A stretch of DNA of 64,000 nt from Actinomycetota bacterium (GTDB lineage: Bacteria; Actinomycetota; Actinomycetes; Actinomycetales; Dermatophilaceae), in the NCBI GenBank assembly GCA_020161845.1, contig JAIUNK010000006.1:62001-126000 (forward strand). The letters run 5' to 3'. Each line of letters starts with the position of its first letter. The first letter of the stretch is position 1. The position numbers and the translations under genes were made by a program. Below are positions 16,126-25,071 of the stretch, piece after piece. The notes beneath the pieces are model-generated. The model had not been told where the DNA came from. It ran no database searches and saw nothing but the letters and a program-made list of their open reading frames with translations.

Positions 16126-16742
16126 GTCCTACTGCCCCGCAGGGCCCACACCGGAGCCCCGACGCCGGGGCTGTCATGGACCGGAGCCCCGACGCCGGGC
16201 CCGACCCGATGGCCGCGCTGGCCGAGCGGGATCGGCTGACCGTCCTGGTCCTGTCGGACACCCACGCCCCGAGTCACTGGACGGCAATCCCGAAAACGCT
16301 CATCGGGCCGCTGCGCGCCGCCGACGTGGTGCTGCATGCCGGCGACGTCTGCCGGCCGGGGGTGCTCGACGATCTCGCCGCGACCGCCGGCGCCCCGGTG
16401 CTGGCGGTGCTCGGCAACAACGACGGGGCCGATGTGGCGGCCTGGGGCCCCGACGGGGTGCCGGAGCGGCGTGAATTCGTCCTGGCGGGAATGCGATTCG
16501 CGATGGTGCACGACTCCGGTGCGCGGGTGGGCCGGGGCCGGCGGATGCGCGCCTGGTTCCCGGCGGCCGACGTGGTGGTCTACGGGCACAGTCACCTCCC
16601 GTACGACGGCGTGGAGGATGGCCTGCGGCTGGTCAATCCCGGGTCGGCGGGGGACCGACGATCGGCACCGACGACGTCGTACGCCGTGCTCGAGCTCGCC
16701 CACGGCCGGATCGCCGCCGCGCGCATCGTCCCGCTGGGCTGA
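16122..16742 (+). CDS. YfcE-type metallophosphoesterase
   Basis: Calcineurin-like phosphoesterase: LVLSDTHAP (D-x-H), VVLHAGDVC (GD), LAVLGNNDG (GNND) and VYGHSHLP (GHSH) supply the dinuclear metal site. GTG at 16122 overlaps the upstream stop by 4 bp and gives 206 residues; ATG at 16209 (MAALAERDR) begins closer to the domain and is an equally good start. The stretch between holds an 18-20 bp direct repeat (16150 and 16179). Likely a phosphodiesterase on small organic substrates. Confidence 0.8.
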   Translation: MSPTAPQGPHRSPDAGAVMDRSPDAGPDPMAALAERDRLTVLVLSDTHAPSHWTAIPKTLIGPLRAADVVLHAGDVCRPGVLDDLAATAGAPVLAVLGNNDGADVAAWGPDGVPERREFVLAGMRFAMVHDSGARVGRGRRMRAWFPAADVVVYGHSHLPYDGVEDGLRLVNPGSAGDRRSAPTTSYAVLELAHGRIAAARIVPLG

Positions 16743-16781
16743 CCGGGGGCTGACCGGGGCTGACGGGGGCTGACCGGGGCT
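16737..16781. repeat. Tandem GGCTGACCGGG repeats at a gene end
   Basis: About four copies of a 10-11 bp unit (GGCTGACCGGG) begin at the stop codon of the phosphodiesterase gene, so the stop codon itself is repeated. Confidence 0.75.
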
Positions 16782-16897
16782 CGGGGGGCGGGCGTCTCCG
16801 ATGTGACTCTGCGCCGCGGCGCGACAGTCCAGCCACGGCTCAGCCCCGGTACGGGCACGCCGAAGAGCTGCCGAGAATGGTCGGTACGCTGGGGGCT

Positions 16898-17830
16898 ATG
16901 ACCTCCGTCACGCCCGAGAGTGCCATCGCGGTGACGCTCTCGACGTCGTCGGTGTATCCGCTCGGCCCGGAGGCCGCGTTCGAGACGGCCGCCCGGCTCG
17001 GCTACGACGGGGTCGAGGTGATGGTCCTGGGTGACCCGCTCACCCACGACGTACGGCTCCTGCGGCGCTGGTCGGAGGACTACGGCGTGCCGGTCCTGTC
17101 CATCCACGCGCCGTGCCTGCTGGTGACCCAGCGGGTGTGGGGCACCAGCGATCCGTGGACCAAGCTGGACCGGTCCATCGAGCTCGCGCATGAGGTCGAC
17201 AGCGAGGTCGTGGTCGTGCACCCGCCGTTTCGGTGGCAGCGCGACTATGCCTCGGCATTCGTCGACGGCGTCGCCGAGCGGGAGGTCAGCACCGACATGC
17301 GGATCGCCGTGGAGAACATGTTTCCCTGGCGGGCCCGCAACACCGATGTGCAGGCCTACCTGCCGGCCTGGGACCCGGTGCCGCAGCCGTACGACAGCGT
17401 GACCCTGGACCTGTCCCACACCGCGACCGCGGGCAGCGACGCGCTGGCCATGCAGGCGGCGCTGGGCGAGCGGCTCGCGCACGTGCATCTCGCGGACGGC
17501 TCCGGCTCGTTCATGGACGAGCACCTGGTGCCCGGCCGCGGCAGCCAGCCCTGCGACGAATTCCTGGCCCGGCTGCCGGAGATGGGCTATCAGGGGCTGG
17601 TCTGCCTGGAGGTGGGCACCCGCAAGCTCTCCCCGGACGAGCGCGAACTCGATCTGGTGGAGGCGCTGGCCTTCGCCCGCCTCCACCTGGGGCATCCGCC
17701 GCTGCAGCACACCCCCGAGTTGCATCCGCATCGCCGGGTCACGACCATGCGGGCCGGGGCCGCCCGGCGCCGCGAGCGGCGCCTTGATCGGCGCTCGCGC
17801 CGCAAGGCCCGCCGCCACCTGGGCGGCTGA
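16898..17830 (+). CDS. Sugar phosphate isomerase/epimerase-like TIM-barrel protein
   Basis: 310 residues of the xylose-isomerase-like/AP-endonuclease-2 barrel, syntenic with Rv0498. Visible metal-site motifs are GYDGVEVMVLG, IHAPCLL, VVVHPPFRW, MRIAVENMFPW, LDLSHTA, HVHLADGSG and VCLEVGTR. The ~45 C-terminal residues are a basic Arg-rich tail (RRRERRLDRRSRRKARRH) beyond the barrel, which could bind nucleic acid or polyphosphate. A -10 TACGCT lies 7 nt before the ATG (leaderless). Substrate unknown. Confidence 0.8.
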   Translation: MTSVTPESAIAVTLSTSSVYPLGPEAAFETAARLGYDGVEVMVLGDPLTHDVRLLRRWSEDYGVPVLSIHAPCLLVTQRVWGTSDPWTKLDRSIELAHEVDSEVVVVHPPFRWQRDYASAFVDGVAEREVSTDMRIAVENMFPWRARNTDVQAYLPAWDPVPQPYDSVTLDLSHTATAGSDALAMQAALGERLAHVHLADGSGSFMDEHLVPGRGSQPCDEFLARLPEMGYQGLVCLEVGTRKLSPDERELDLVEALAFARLHLGHPPLQHTPELHPHRRVTTMRAGAARRRERRLDRRSRRKARRHLGG

Positions 17831-17925
17831 GCCCCGGCCGAGCCCCGGCCGAGTCGCCGCGCCGATCGCCGCGCCGAGTCGCGCCATCGCCGCGCCATCG
17901 CCGCGCCATCGCCGCGCGGATCGCC
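17831..17925. repeat. 11-bp tandem repeats in an intergenic gap
   Basis: GAGCCCCGGCC-type copies followed by three to four CATCGCCGCGC copies fill the start of the 190-bp gap after the TIM-barrel gene, again beginning at the stop codon. Nothing else is apparent in the gap except a Shine-Dalgarno (GGAGAGG) before the next gene. Confidence 0.7.
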
Positions 17926-18021
17926 GCACGGTTCACTGGGATCGGCTCGCTCGATGCCGATGGGACGACCAGTCGACGGCCCCCGTCGATCCGCCCCGCC
18001 GCACCCCCGGAGAGGATCACC

Positions 18022-18489
18022 GTGCCCGCCCTGCTGCGCACCGTCGTCGCCGGTCCTCGGGACCGCGGCAGTGACCTGCCGCAGTACGCCGACGTGTTCG
18101 GGCAGGTCAGCGTGGGGGGCAACGGGATGTGGTCGTTCCGGTCGGTGACCGAGAAGGGCCGCGATAGCGGCAAGCCCGCGCCGGTGTGGCACCTGCGCCG
18201 CGGGTTCGGCAGCACGGAGCCCGGCCTGATCGAGGTGGGGATCACGCTGGCGCTGGCGCATCGGCCCGGCGCGGCCTCGGACCTCGGCCAGCAGGTGATC
18301 CGGCGGCGCCGGCTCGACCCGGCGCAGGACATCGTGGTGGTGCCGGAGCTGATGGACGCCTGTCGCGGCCTGCGGGAACTTCCCCTGGCCTTGTTGGTGA
18401 GCAGCGCGCAGGAGTGCGACGCGATGCTCACCGAGCTCGCGGCGGGCACCGGGTGGAGCATCACCTCGGCGGTGATCTCGCGGCCCTGA
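18022..18489 (+). CDS. Hypothetical protein
   Basis: 155 residues, GTG start 7-10 nt after AGAGGATC. The composition is soluble and globular (VSVGGNGMWSFRSVTEKG, VWHLRRGFGSTEPGLIEVGITLALAHRP, IVVVPELMDACRGLRELPLALLVSSAQECD). I do not recognise a family. It sits between the TIM-barrel gene and a TetR regulator without obvious operon linkage. Codon use looks like its neighbours. Confidence 0.6.
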   Translation: MPALLRTVVAGPRDRGSDLPQYADVFGQVSVGGNGMWSFRSVTEKGRDSGKPAPVWHLRRGFGSTEPGLIEVGITLALAHRPGAASDLGQQVIRRRRLDPAQDIVVVPELMDACRGLRELPLALLVSSAQECDAMLTELAAGTGWSITSAVISRP

Positions 18490-18609
18490 CCGAGCCGGGC
18501 CCGCCCGGCAAGGCCGACGCCGTACGGCGCGCCGACCACCCGCCGTACGGGTGACAATCCTTCGTATGCGCCACCGTTCGGCACTCCGGCCGCGCCTCGA
18601 GGGGCTCGG

Positions 18610-19281
18610 GTGAGCGCCCGCGGGCGCCGGCCGGGTTCGGCCGAGGCGACCCGGGAGGCGATCCTCGCGGCGGCGCGCCTTGAGTTCGCCCAGAAGGGCT
18701 ATGACGGTGCCAGCCTGCGCGGCATCGCCCGAGCCGCCGCGGTGGATCCGGCCCTGGTGCATCACTACTTCGCCGGCAAGGCCGACGTCTTCGGCCAGGC
18801 ACTGGCCCTTCCGGTCAACATCCCCGAGCAGGTTCGGGCCCTCTTGGGTGGCCCGTGGGATCGACTCGGGGACGCCGTCATTCGGACGTTCCTGAGCATC
18901 TGGGATCGACCCGAGGCGAGCGTGCGACTCCAGGCCGTGCTGCGGGCCTCTGTCGCCACGCCGGCCGCGGGGCACCAGCTGCGCGAGTTCATCCTGCGCG
19001 AGGTCGTCGAGCCGATCACCCGGCACACCGGCGTCCCGGAGCCGCAGCTGCGGGCGGCGGCGGCCGCGGCCCAGCTGCTGGGGATCGCGCTGCTGCGCTA
19101 CGTCGTGCCGCATCCACCGCTGGCCGGGGCCAGCCATGACGCGATCGCCGCGCTGGTGGGGCCGACCCTGCAGCGCTATCTGGTGGGCGAGCAGCCCACC
19201 GCTGCGCCCCCCGACACCGGCGACACCGGCGCCTTGCGAGCGGACCGGCCCCCGGCCCATGATTCATCACATGGTGAATAG
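18610..19281 (+). CDS. TetR-family repressor of the adjacent ABC-2 exporter
   Basis: 223 residues. The N-terminal TetR HTH (residues ~13-58: TREAILAAARLEFAQKGYDGASLRGIARAAAVDPALVHHYFAGKADVF) is followed by a TetR_C-type ligand domain. GTG start. Its last 23 bp overlap the ABC ATPase gene, so regulator, ATPase and permease form one operon. An inverted repeat that could be its operator lies in this overlap. Ligand unknown; it likely derepresses export when a toxic compound binds. Confidence 0.85.
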   Translation: MSARGRRPGSAEATREAILAAARLEFAQKGYDGASLRGIARAAAVDPALVHHYFAGKADVFGQALALPVNIPEQVRALLGGPWDRLGDAVIRTFLSIWDRPEASVRLQAVLRASVATPAAGHQLREFILREVVEPITRHTGVPEPQLRAAAAAAQLLGIALLRYVVPHPPLAGASHDAIAALVGPTLQRYLVGEQPTAAPPDTGDTGALRADRPPAHDSSHGE

Positions 19282-20005
19282 CGCGGCGGTGACCGTGCGG
19301 GGCCTGCGGGTGCTGCGCGGCGGGCGCGAGGTGATCCCGGGCATCGACCTCGATGTCCCGGTCGGCCAGGTCGTCGGGCTGCTCGGGCCCAGCGGCGGCG
19401 GCAAGTCCACGCTGCTGCGCGCCGTCGTCGGCGTGCAACGCATCGCCGCGGGCCAGGTCACCGTCCTGGGGCTGCCCGCCGGATCGCGACAGTTGCGCAG
19501 CCGGGTGGCCTACACGACCCAGGCGCCCAGCGTGTACGGCGACCTCACCGTCCGCGACAACCTCCGTTACCTGGCCCGACTCGGGGGCCTGGGCGCCGAC
19601 GACGTGCAGCGGGCCATCGCCGCCGTCGACCTCGCCGAGCACGCCGACGACCGTTGCGATGCGCTCTCCGGGGGGCAGCGCAGCCGCGCCTGCCTGGCCG
19701 GTGCGCTGCTGGGTCGGCCCGAACTCCTGGTCCTCGACGAGCCCACCGTCGGCCTCGACCCGGTGCTGCGCCGGGAGCTGTGGGACCTGTTCCACCGGCT
19801 CGCGGCCGACGGGGCGACGCTGCTGGTCTCCTCGCATGTGATGGACGAGGCGGTCCGGTGCGACCGCTTGCTGCTCCTGCGCGCGGGTCGGATCCTCGCC
19901 GACGACACCCCGGCGGGCCTGCTCGCGGCCACCGGCACCAGCGACGCCGAGTCCGCCTTCCTCGCCCTCATCGACGCCCAGGACGCCGGGCAGGTGGCCT
20001 CGTGA
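19259..20005 (+). CDS. ABC-2 exporter ATPase (drug-resistance type)
   Basis: 248 residues: Walker A GPSGGGKST, Q-loop YTTQAPSVYGDLTV, signature LSGGQRSRACLA, Walker B LLVLDEPTVGLD and switch SSHVMDEAVRCD, of the DrrA/NodI-like group. ATG at 19259 (MIHHMVNSAAV) is used; ATG at 19271 is an alternative. GTGA overlap with the permease gene. With TetR upstream, this is a classic inducible efflux cassette; substrate unknown. Confidence 0.88.
   Translation: MIHHMVNSAAVTVRGLRVLRGGREVIPGIDLDVPVGQVVGLLGPSGGGKSTLLRAVVGVQRIAAGQVTVLGLPAGSRQLRSRVAYTTQAPSVYGDLTVRDNLRYLARLGGLGADDVQRAIAAVDLAEHADDRCDALSGGQRSRACLAGALLGRPELLVLDEPTVGLDPVLRRELWDLFHRLAADGATLLVSSHVMDEAVRCDRLLLLRAGRILADDTPAGLLAATGTSDAESAFLALIDAQDAGQVAS
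19262..19279. promoter_or_regulatory. Possible TetR operator
   Basis: An imperfect palindrome with ATTCA/TGAAT arms (ATTCATCACATGGTGAAT) lies within the end of the TetR gene and the first codons of the ABC ATPase gene. TetR operators of the TTCACC/GGTGAA type are common; this placement would allow a roadblock or an internal promoter switch. Confidence 0.35.
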
Positions 20006-20736
20006 CCCGCGCCGGTCTGGTCGCGACGGCGGCCCGCGTGCTGCGGCAGCTGCGCGGCGATCACCGCACGATCGCGTTGCTCCTGGTGGTCCCGTGCGTC
20101 ATGCTCGGCCTGCTCGCCTGGATGTACGACGGCACCCCCGTCTTCGACCGCATCGGCCCGGCCCTGCTGGGCATCTTCCCGTTCACCGTGATGTTCGTGG
20201 TGACCAGCGTCAGCACCCTGCGAGAGCGCACCGGCGGCACGCTGGAGCGCCTGATGACCACCCCGTTGCGGCGCGGCGACCTGGTGGGCGGCTACGCGGT
20301 GGCCTTCGGCGCGGTGGCGATCGTGCAGGCGGTGGTCGCGACGGCCTGGGCGGTCTGGGTATGTGGTCTCGACGTGGCGGGGCCGCTGCCCGCCCTGGGT
20401 CTGGTCGCCTTCGTGGACGCGATCGCCGGTACGGCGTTCGGGCTGCTCGCCAGCGCCTTCGCGCGCACGGAGTTCCAGGCGGTGCAGTTCATGCCGGCGT
20501 TCGTGCTGCCCCAATTCCTGCTGGCCGGATTGCTGCAACCGCGCGACGCGCTGCCCACCGTGCTGCGCCATGTCTCCGACCTGTTGCCGTTGTCCTACGC
20601 CGTCGACGCCGTCGAGCACGTCGCCCGCCGCGCCGACCCGTGGGCCGAGATGTCGACCCCGTTCGCTGTGCTGGTCGCGTTCTGCGTGGCGGCGCTGGCC
20701 GTGGCGGCCCTGACCCTGCCACGACGTACGCCGTAG
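20002..20736 (+). CDS. ABC-2 type exporter permease
   Basis: 244 residues with about six membrane segments and ABC-2 hallmarks (TLRERTGGTLERLMTTPLRRGDLVGGYAVAF; SAFARTEFQAVQFMPAFVLPQFLLAGLL). GTG start overlaps the ATPase stop by 4 bp, so the two are translationally coupled and should form an exporter dimer. Confidence 0.88.
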   Translation: MTRAGLVATAARVLRQLRGDHRTIALLLVVPCVMLGLLAWMYDGTPVFDRIGPALLGIFPFTVMFVVTSVSTLRERTGGTLERLMTTPLRRGDLVGGYAVAFGAVAIVQAVVATAWAVWVCGLDVAGPLPALGLVAFVDAIAGTAFGLLASAFARTEFQAVQFMPAFVLPQFLLAGLLQPRDALPTVLRHVSDLLPLSYAVDAVEHVARRADPWAEMSTPFAVLVAFCVAALAVAALTLPRRTP

Positions 20737-20826
20737 CTGCTGTCGAGGCCCGGTCGCACCGGTGCGCGCTCCCGGTCCCGCCGGATAGCCTGGCCACCGA
20801 CGGAACCGACCACCGAAGGAGCCGCC

Positions 20827-21768
20827 GTGCCCGATGCCAGGACCGTGCTGTCGGCGTCGCTGCGCCGGGTGGCCCGCGAGGGTCGACTCCGTCGGTTCGT
20901 CGAGGCGCCGACCATGAGCCACGAGATCGTCAGCCGGTTCGTGGCGGGGGAGAGCGTCGGCTCGGCGGTCGACGTGGCTGCCGATCTGATCGCGAAGCGC
21001 CGCCGGGTCGCTCTGACGGCGTTGCAGCCGGTGCCCGATACCGAGGAGGCCGCCAAGGCCGGGGCGAAGCGCTATCGCAAGGTGCTGCGCCGGCTCGGCG
21101 AGGCGGGGCTGGCCGCCGACGGCCGCTGCGAGGTGAGCTTCGCGCTCAGTGCCCTGGGCCTGGACCTGGGGGCCGACGGCGCGCCCCTCGCGCTGGCGCA
21201 CGCCCGCCGGATCTGCCAGAGCGCCGCCAACGTCGGTGCGCTGGTCACCGTCGAGGCGACCGATCCCGTCACGGTCGACCAGACCCTGGAGACCGTCGCC
21301 GACCTGCGCCAGGACTTTCCCTTCGTCGGGGTCGCGCTGCAGGCCTCGCTGCGACGGACCGAGGCCGACCTGCGCGAGCAGCTCGGCCACCGGGTCCGGC
21401 TCGCCAAGGGCCCGGCCGGGCCGGGGGAGGACCGGCATCGACACGGCGCCGACGTCGACAAGGCATTCGCCCGGATGGTCCGCACGCTGATGAGTCACCC
21501 GGGCACCCCGGTGATCGCGACCCAGGACCCCCGCCTCATCGAGATCACCGAGGGCCTGGCCCGCTATCTCGGCCGGGAGCCCGACTCCTTCGAGTTCCAG
21601 TTCCGCTACGGCGTACGGCCCGAGCGCCAGGCCATGATCGGGGACCGCGGCGACCGGTGCCGGGTGTACGTGCCCTTCGGTCCGGACTGGTATGCCTATC
21701 TGATCTCCCGAGTGGCCGACGATCCCACCAACGTCGGCGACCTGCTCAAGGCCGCGTTCGCACGCTGA
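20827..21768 (+). CDS. Proline dehydrogenase family protein
   Basis: 313 residues of the monofunctional PRODH/PutB barrel: EGRLRRFVEAPTMSHEIVSRFVAGE, HRVRLAKGPAGPGEDRH, TPVIATQDPRLIE, FEFQFRYGVRPERQA and YVPFGPDWYAYLISRVADDP, the last two matching the C-terminal FAD/substrate motifs. It would oxidise L-proline to pyrroline-5-carboxylate. GTG start with a strong GAAGGAG site. It lies 26 bp before proC, which catalyses the reverse-direction step of proline synthesis, so the pair sits at one metabolic node. Confidence 0.82.
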   Translation: MPDARTVLSASLRRVAREGRLRRFVEAPTMSHEIVSRFVAGESVGSAVDVAADLIAKRRRVALTALQPVPDTEEAAKAGAKRYRKVLRRLGEAGLAADGRCEVSFALSALGLDLGADGAPLALAHARRICQSAANVGALVTVEATDPVTVDQTLETVADLRQDFPFVGVALQASLRRTEADLREQLGHRVRLAKGPAGPGEDRHRHGADVDKAFARMVRTLMSHPGTPVIATQDPRLIEITEGLARYLGREPDSFEFQFRYGVRPERQAMIGDRGDRCRVYVPFGPDWYAYLISRVADDPTNVGDLLKAAFAR

Positions 21769-21794
21769 AGACCTGCCCGAGAAAGGAGCTGTTG

Positions 21795-22595
21795 ATGGCG
21801 CGACTCGCCGTACTGGGTGCGGGGGTGATGGGCACGGCGATCCTGACGGCGCTGGTCGAGGCCGGCGCGTTCGGGGCCGCCGACGTGCGCGCCGCCACGC
21901 TCGACGAGGCCTCCCAGCGACACCTGGCCGACGAGGTCGGGGTGCGCGTCGTGGCGGCCCGCCAGGCCGTCGTCGGCGCGGACGTCGTGGTCGTCGCGGT
22001 GAAGCCGGGCGAGGTCGGCGCGCTGCTGGAGCAGGTTCGCGACGAGCTCCCGGAAGACGCCCTGCTCATCAGCGTGGCGGCCGGCGTCACCCTCGACACC
22101 CTGGAGTCCCACCTTCCCGAGGGGACCGCGGTCGTGCGCGTCATGCCGAACACTCCCGCGCTGATCCGCGAGGGGATGCTCGCCATGACGCCCGGCAAGG
22201 AGTGTCGTCGCAGCCAGGTCGAGCGGGCCCGCGAGCTGTTGGGCCACCTCGGCTCGGTGGTCGAGGTCCCGGAGAAACAGCAGGACGCGGTGACCGGGCT
22301 GTCCGGCTCCGGGCCGGCGTACGTCTTCGCCTTCGCCGACGCCCTCGTCGAGGCCGGCGTGGTGCAGGGCCTGCCGCGGCCGGTGGCCACCGAGCTCGCC
22401 GTACAGACCCTGTACGGCGCCGCCGCGCTGCTGCGTCGCAGCGGTGACCATCCGGCCATCCTGCGCGAACGGGTCACCAGCCCGGGCGGGACGACCGCGG
22501 CCGGCCTGCGGGTGCTCGATGCGGCGGGGCTACGCTCCGCGGTGGTCGACGCCGTGGAGGCGGCCACCGAACGGTCCCGGGAGTTGGGGGCCTGA
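21795..22595 (+). CDS. proC: Pyrroline-5-carboxylate reductase
   Basis: 266 residues: N-terminal Rossmann motif LAVLGAGVMGTAIL, VAVKPGEV, VRVMPNTPALIREGM and the ProC signature GLSGSGPAYVFAFADALVEAGV, then ERVTSPGGTTAAGLRVL. It makes proline from P5C with NAD(P)H as a decamer in the cytoplasm. ATG at 21795 follows GAAAGGAGCT. Matches the position of Rv0500. Confidence 0.95.
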   Translation: MARLAVLGAGVMGTAILTALVEAGAFGAADVRAATLDEASQRHLADEVGVRVVAARQAVVGADVVVVAVKPGEVGALLEQVRDELPEDALLISVAAGVTLDTLESHLPEGTAVVRVMPNTPALIREGMLAMTPGKECRRSQVERARELLGHLGSVVEVPEKQQDAVTGLSGSGPAYVFAFADALVEAGVVQGLPRPVATELAVQTLYGAAALLRRSGDHPAILRERVTSPGGTTAAGLRVLDAAGLRSAVVDAVEAATERSRELGA

Positions 22596-22747
22596 GGCCG
22601 GGGTGGCGGGGCCCAAGGACGGTGTGGGGTCCCCGACCGGGCCCCCCATCGGGCCCCCGACCGGCGCTGTTACCGTCTGTTCATCGCGTTCTGGGACGCT
22701 TGCCCCGCTGGGGGTGACCCCTGGCTGAGGATTCGAAAGGTTGTGGC

Positions 22748-23242
22748 ATGACCGACACCACCGTGCGCCGTCTCGCCGAGGGCGAGTGGACCACCTACCG
22801 CGCCATGCGTCTGATGTCGCTGCAGCAGTCGCCGGAAGCGTTCGCCAAGACGTTCGCGGAGGAGCAGGAGTTCGCAGAGTCCGTCTGGCGGGACCGGATG
22901 AAGCGGGCCGACCGCCTCATCGCCACCCATGACGGCGCGGATGTCGGCATTCTGTCGATGCGCCCCGCGGACGAGGAATTCGAGGACTCCGCAGAGATCT
23001 TCGGCCTGTGGGTGCGGCCCGAGCTGCGTGGCAAGGGCGTCGCCGTGGCGCTGTTCCAGGAGGCCGTCCAGGAGGCCCTGCACGACGGTCACACCCACCT
23101 GGTCTATTGGGTCGGCACCGACAACGGCCCGGGCGTGGCCTTCGCCAGCGCACGGGGATTCCGGCCGAGCGAGCTGCGTCGGCCGATGGAGGGCGCCCGC
23201 GACGGCGAGCAGGAGATCGCGATGGTGCTCAGCGTCAGCTGA
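22748..23242 (+). CDS. GNAT-family N-acetyltransferase
   Basis: 164 residues with the GNAT acetyl-CoA motif in FGLWVRPELRGKGVAVALFQEAV and a typical C-terminal VYWVGTDNGPGVAFASARGFRPSE. ATG follows a GAAAGG site. The acceptor substrate is unknown. A 16-bp hairpin overlaps the stop codon and should end transcription. Confidence 0.85.
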   Translation: MTDTTVRRLAEGEWTTYRAMRLMSLQQSPEAFAKTFAEEQEFAESVWRDRMKRADRLIATHDGADVGILSMRPADEEFEDSAEIFGLWVRPELRGKGVAVALFQEAVQEALHDGHTHLVYWVGTDNGPGVAFASARGFRPSELRRPMEGARDGEQEIAMVLSVS

Positions 23243-23253
23243 GCACCATCGCG
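23218..23253 (+). terminator. Intrinsic-type hairpin at the GNAT gene end
   Basis: Perfect 16-bp stem (arms CGCGATGGTGCTCAGC and its complement) with a GTCA loop; the stop codon lies in the right arm. No T-tract follows, as is common in high-GC actinobacteria. Confidence 0.7.
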
Positions 23254-23379
23254 GACGGGGCCGATGGGCGCGCTGGCGGGACGGCATGAGCCGTGGCGAG
23301 GCACGGTGAGTCGAGACACGCGGTGAACAGGTGAACGCTCGCCTTCACTCCCGGCCCTCGGGCCGATAGCGTTGCCAGC

Positions 23380-24573
23380 ATGTCGCGGACCGGGATCGTG
23401 TGGCACGAGAGCTTCACGGATTACAACTTCGGAGCCAGCCACCCCATGAACCCGGTCCGGCTGGACTTGACCGCACGCCTGTGCCGTGAGTTCGGTCTGC
23501 TGGACGGCGAGGGCGTCGAGGTCATCAACCCCGACGTTCCGTCGGATGACGTCCTGCTGAGCGTGCACACCCCGCAATACGTCGAGGCGGTCCGTCAGGC
23601 CTCCGCCAATCCGGCCGCGGCCCAGCTGCGCTTCGGGCTGGGCACCGAGGACGACCCGGCGTTCGCGGGGATCCACGAGATCAGCGCCCGCATCGCCGCG
23701 GGCACCCTCGCGGTGGCCAAGGGCGTCTGGGAGGGCACCTACCGGCACGGGGTGAACTTCTGTGGTGGCATGCACCACGCCATGCCGAACGCGGCAGCGG
23801 GCTTTTGCATCTATAACGACGCAGGCGTCGCCATCCAGTGGCTGCTGGACCACGGCGCCGGCAAGGTCGCCTATATCGACGTGGACGCCCATCACGGCGA
23901 CGGCGTGGAGCGGATGTTCTGGGACGACCCACGGGTGCTGACGATCTCGGTCCACGAGACCGGCGCGGTCCTGTTCCCCGGCACCGGCTTCCCCGGCGAT
24001 ACCGGCGGCCCGAACGCCCGGGCCAGCGCGGTCAACATCGCCCTGCCCCCCGGGGTGGGGGATTCCCCGTGGCTGCGGGCCTTCAACGCGATCGTGCCCA
24101 GCGTGGTGCGGGCGTTCAAGCCGGACATCATCATCAGCCAGCACGGCGCGGACAGCCACGCCCACGACCCCCTGGCCCACCTGGCGTTGTCGGTGGACGG
24201 GCAGCGGGTCGCGATCGAGTCGATCCGGGACCTGTCGTTCGAGCTGTGTCAGGGCAAGTGGGTCGGCCTCGGCGGGGGTGGCTATGAGGTCATCGGGGTC
24301 GTGCCGCGCACCTGGACCCATCTGGTGGCGGCGGCCCGGCACCGCGACATCTCGGTGACCGAGCCGGTCCCCGCGGCGTGGCTGGACTACGTCAAGGCCC
24401 GGTTCAATGCGGACGCCCCGGGCCACATGGGTGATGGGGCCTCCGAGGACGGCCGCATCTGGTGGCGGTCCTGGAGCAGCGGGTTCGACCCCGAGAACAG
24501 CGTGGACCGGTCGGTGATGGCCACCCGCGAGGCGATCTTCCCCGCGATGGGCCTGGACATCTGGTTCGACTGA
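23380..24573 (+). CDS. acuC: AcuC-type histone deacetylase-like amidohydrolase
   Basis: 397 residues of the class I deacetylase fold: active-site HH in GGMHHAMPNAAAGFCIYNDAGVA, zinc ligands in IDVDAHHGDG, and ISQHGADSHAHDPL and LGGGGYEV with the catalytic Tyr. AcuC proteins remove acetyl groups from lysine, notably on acetyl-CoA synthetase. A promoter TTCACT-17 bp-TAGCGT ends 7 nt before the ATG, so it is leaderless and monocistronic. Confidence 0.88.
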   Translation: MSRTGIVWHESFTDYNFGASHPMNPVRLDLTARLCREFGLLDGEGVEVINPDVPSDDVLLSVHTPQYVEAVRQASANPAAAQLRFGLGTEDDPAFAGIHEISARIAAGTLAVAKGVWEGTYRHGVNFCGGMHHAMPNAAAGFCIYNDAGVAIQWLLDHGAGKVAYIDVDAHHGDGVERMFWDDPRVLTISVHETGAVLFPGTGFPGDTGGPNARASAVNIALPPGVGDSPWLRAFNAIVPSVVRAFKPDIIISQHGADSHAHDPLAHLALSVDGQRVAIESIRDLSFELCQGKWVGLGGGGYEVIGVVPRTWTHLVAAARHRDISVTEPVPAAWLDYVKARFNADAPGHMGDGASEDGRIWWRSWSSGFDPENSVDRSVMATREAIFPAMGLDIWFD

Positions 24574-24597
24574 CCCCAACTCGGGGTCCGGTTGGGG
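24574..24597 (+). terminator. Putative terminator after acuC
   Basis: Stem CCCCAAC/GTTGGGG with a 10-nt loop starts directly after the acuC stop codon. The rest of the 204-bp gap up to the next start holds no other clear element. Confidence 0.5.
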
Positions 24598-24777
24598 CAC
24601 ACGGCGACTCGGTCGGCGACGGGCGCGTAGCGGGGTATTCGCGAGGCCATCCGACGTGACATGATGGCCTCGCTCACGGCGTGTCGACTGGACGTCGACC
24701 CGACCCGCGGGCATGTCATCCCTGTTGTGTCCCTCCCGCCCAGGGTGGGCGCGAACCTGGCCCCCGGAGGTTCCCCC

Positions 24778-24978
24778 ATGCCCGAATTGACCCGCGTCGA
24801 CGCTTCTGTCCTGCTCACGGTCGCGGAGGTGGCGGCCCGGATGCGGGTGTCGAAGATGACGGTCTATCGGCTCATCCATGCCGGCGAACTCCAGGCCCTG
24901 CGCGTCGGCCGTAGCTTCCGGGTGCCGGCGAAGGCCGCGTCGGACTACCTGGCCTCGGCGTACGTCGAGACCGCCTGA
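24778..24978 (+). CDS. Excisionase-family helix-turn-helix protein (Rv0500A-like)
   Basis: 66 residues forming a MerR/excisionase-type HTH (LLTVAEVAARMRVSKMTVYRLIHAGELQALRVGRSFRVPAKAASDYL). Position between proC/acuC and the bS22 gene matches Rv0500A. It binds DNA; targets are unknown, and no phage integrase is near, so it is a chromosomal regulator rather than a prophage excisionase. ATG at 24778 gives the family length; an upstream in-frame start would add 39 residues of no family likeness. Confidence 0.85.
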   Translation: MPELTRVDASVLLTVAEVAARMRVSKMTVYRLIHAGELQALRVGRSFRVPAKAASDYLASAYVETA

Positions 24979-25071
24979 CCCGGCCCCTCGTCCCGGTGGA
25001 CGCCGGGACGATTTCCGCGCCGAGCCGCGGCGGCGGTAGTCTGGGCCGGATCGTTCCCGAAAGGACCACAC

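Noticed and set aside
24778..24978. Excisionase as a sign of a prophage or integrative element
   Set aside because: The same HTH gene has a conserved chromosomal position in M. tuberculosis; no integrase, phage genes or att sites adjoin it.
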